From contig JBEIRK010000057.1 of the NCBI GenBank assembly GCA_040376005.1, forward strand, positions 1-16,359: a DNA stretch of 16,359 bases, given 5' to 3'. The notes beneath the pieces are model-generated. The model saw only the letters and a list, made by a program, of their open reading frames with translations. It had not been told where the DNA came from and ran no database searches. The stretch comes from JAGXTF01 sp040376005. Its GTDB lineage: Bacteria; Bacteroidota; Bacteroidia; NS11-12g; UBA955. Positions 15,204-16,359 of the stretch are shown one piece after another. The translations under genes were made by a program, and so were the position numbers. Within the stretch, counting starts at the first letter, position 1, and every line of letters begins with the position of its first letter.

Positions 15204-15896
15204 ATGGACGCTGCAATTCAGCTAAAAAATGTTACCGTTTTTCAAGGTCGGCTCCCCGTCCTACGTCAGGTTGATCTTACGGTACAAAAAGGTGAGTTTG
15301 CCTACCTTGTAGGGAGAACCGGTTCGGGTAAATCCTCTTTGCTTAAAACCTTATACGGTGAACTCCCTCTTGAAGAAGGTGAAGGCAGCGTGGGCGATTT
15401 TATTCTACGTGACCTTAAAAAAGGTAGAATCCCCTTTCTCCGCAGGCATATTGGAATTGTTTTTCAAGATTTCCAACTCCTCACCGATAGAAATGCCTTG
15501 GATAATCTGCTATTTGTGCTCAAAGCTACCGGGTGGAAAAATAGAGATGAAATGCTTGTGCGCGCCAGAGAAGTGCTGAAGAAAGTAGGCCTTGAAACGA
15601 AGGATTATAAAATTCCAGCCGAACTCTCCGGAGGTGAACAACAACGCCTTGTTATTGCCCGTGCAATGCTCAATAATCCAGAAGTGATTCTTGCCGATGA
15701 ACCTACCGGAAACTTAGATCCTCAAGTCAGTGATGAAATTATGAGCCTCCTACATGCCATTTGTAAAGAGGGTACCGCTATACTCATGGCTACGCACGAT
15801 TACCGCCTCATAGAAAAGTTTGGGGGTACCATATACAGGGTAGGAGACAGCGGCCTAAAACGTATTGCCTCCCTTTCTGAGCTGGTAACCAATTAA
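15204..15896 (+). CDS. ftsE: FtsE-like cell-division ABC transporter ATP-binding protein
   Basis: 230 residues, the normal FtsE length. Walker A GRTGSGKSS (37-45), Q-loop FQDFQLL (87-93, Gln88) followed by TDR, signature LSGGEQQR (141-148), Walker B VILADE (161-166), TGNLDP D-loop region (168-173) and His198 switch are all intact. FQDF-x-LL-x-DR is the hallmark that separates FtsE from the related LolD and MacB ATPases. FtsE with membrane partner FtsX controls peptidoglycan hydrolases at division. No ftsX is adjacent: the next gene is on the opposite strand, which is normal in many Bacteroidota where ftsE and ftsX are apart. The ATG at 15204 follows TTTCTTTG (one mismatch to TAnnTTTG) by six bases. 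The stop codon overlaps that of the opposing gene by four bases. Confidence 0.85.
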   Translation: MDAAIQLKNVTVFQGRLPVLRQVDLTVQKGEFAYLVGRTGSGKSSLLKTLYGELPLEEGEGSVGDFILRDLKKGRIPFLRRHIGIVFQDFQLLTDRNALDNLLFVLKATGWKNRDEMLVRAREVLKKVGLETKDYKIPAELSGGEQQRLVIARAMLNNPEVILADEPTGNLDPQVSDEIMSLLHAICKEGTAILMATHDYRLIEKFGGTIYRVGDSGLKRIASLSELVTN

Positions 15897-16359
15897 GGGT
15901 TCTTCCTGCCTTCAAGACGCGAGATATAAACCCATCCCGCCATTGTAGGAAATGAATCCACCACGGTAGTACCGTATTTCTGGAAAAAGGCATCATTCTT
16001 ATTACCCCCCAACATGTTTTTACGATTTTGTATCTCAGGATAGCGAATACAATCTGTGTAAATACGTTTGCCAGCGAGCTGCTGTATTGCTATAAATTGA
16101 CTTAAATCATCCTCATTTTCTGCATCTGCAGGTGATTTTAATAAAAGGGGAAATGATGTATTTTTTATAGTACCACTGCTCTCATGCACAGCAATATAAT
16201 TCTCCAATTCTACACGGTGGTGCGATATAAAAATCGCATGCCCTAAGCCGTGTACTTTTTGCACCTCAGTAGAACGATTGTTCAATTCTTTTGTTGAGAG
16301 TGGTATCAGTGAAACAGAAAGATTCCAAAGTGCCATGACTAATGTTAAAAACACCAAGG
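15893..16359 (-). CDS. Unrecognised protein, C-terminal part, probably membrane anchored (truncated by window edge)
   Basis: The frame is open to the window end at 16359, so the visible 154-155 codons are probably the 3' part of a longer gene; a TTG at 16355-16357 or an ATG at 16334-16336 are possible but unconvincing starts. The visible part begins with a hydrophobic segment (FLTLVMALWNLSVSLIPL), best read as the last transmembrane helix of a polytopic protein, followed by a soluble domain of about 130 residues with no motif I recognise. A GT-C glycosyltransferase-type membrane protein with a C-terminal periplasmic domain is one possibility, offered only as inference. The stop codon is interlocked with that of ftsE in the same TTAA. 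Confidence 0.55.
   Translation of the reverse strand, partial: LVFLTLVMALWNLSVSLIPLSTKELNNRSTEVQKVHGLGHAIFISHHRVELENYIAVHESSGTIKNTSFPLLLKSPADAENEDDLSQFIAIQQLAGKRIYTDCIRYPEIQNRKNMLGGNKNDAFFQKYGTTVVDSFPTMAGWVYISRLEGRKNP

Noticed and set aside
1..16359. Search for CRISPR arrays, tRNA genes, insertion sequences, prophage or toxin-antitoxin genes
   Set aside because: No spaced direct repeats, cloverleaf-like sequence, transposase motif or small paired genes were found by eye in either strand.

Overview
The window looks like chromosomal DNA from a member of the Bacteroidota. The evidence is a TonB-dependent receptor beta-barrel ending in Phe, a very large secreted protein with a CHU_C / type B type IX secretion (T9SS) sorting domain, a K/D/N-rich lipoprotein, the absence of obvious purine-rich Shine-Dalgarno sites, and several starts preceded by the phylum's -7 promoter box TAnnTTTG. 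GC is roughly 40-45% except in the 5' part of the T9SS gene. Genus or order cannot be read from this stretch. No tRNA, rRNA, CRISPR array, insertion sequence or prophage gene was seen, and no gene-free stretch exceeds about 110 bases.

Layout, left to right. (1) 3-935, +: C-terminal part of a TonB-dependent outer-membrane receptor, cut by the window edge. (2) 1047-4844, +: 1265-residue T9SS-exported protein with an N-terminal DUF7948-like region, SBBP-type repeats, Ig/FN3-like modules and a CHU_C tail. (3) 4841-7942, -: two-gene unit, RNase R (rnr) then a short-chain polyprenyl diphosphate synthase. (4) 7995-8720, +: TMEM175/DUF1211 K+ channel homologue. (5) 8723-10045, -: MFS transporter. (6) 10125-10736, +: small lipoprotein, facing (7) 10768-11256, -: free methionine-R-sulfoxide reductase (GAF fold). 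(8) 11357-14287, +: SNF2-family ATPase, then (9) ung uracil-DNA glycosylase at 14362-15132 and (10) an FtsE-like ABC ATPase at 15204-15896. (11) 15893-16359, -: 3' end of an unrecognised, probably membrane-anchored protein, cut by the right edge.

The genes are mostly housekeeping (RNA decay, isoprenoid synthesis, DNA repair, cell division, methionine repair) mixed with envelope proteins. I see no defence island, biosynthetic cluster or clearly new multi-gene system. The most distinctive features concern gene packing. All four convergent gene pairs are tail-to-tail with almost no space: two share the same four bases TTAA as interlocked stop codons, one has a 2-base gap, and the fourth has its intrinsic terminator inside the last codons of the opposing gene. 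In addition, three genes (a fourth with one mismatch) have a TAnnTTTG box exactly four bases before the ATG, which predicts leaderless or nearly leaderless mRNAs. Other points worth checking are a strong base-composition step inside the T9SS gene and a Tyr replacing the conserved intercalating Leu in uracil-DNA glycosylase.
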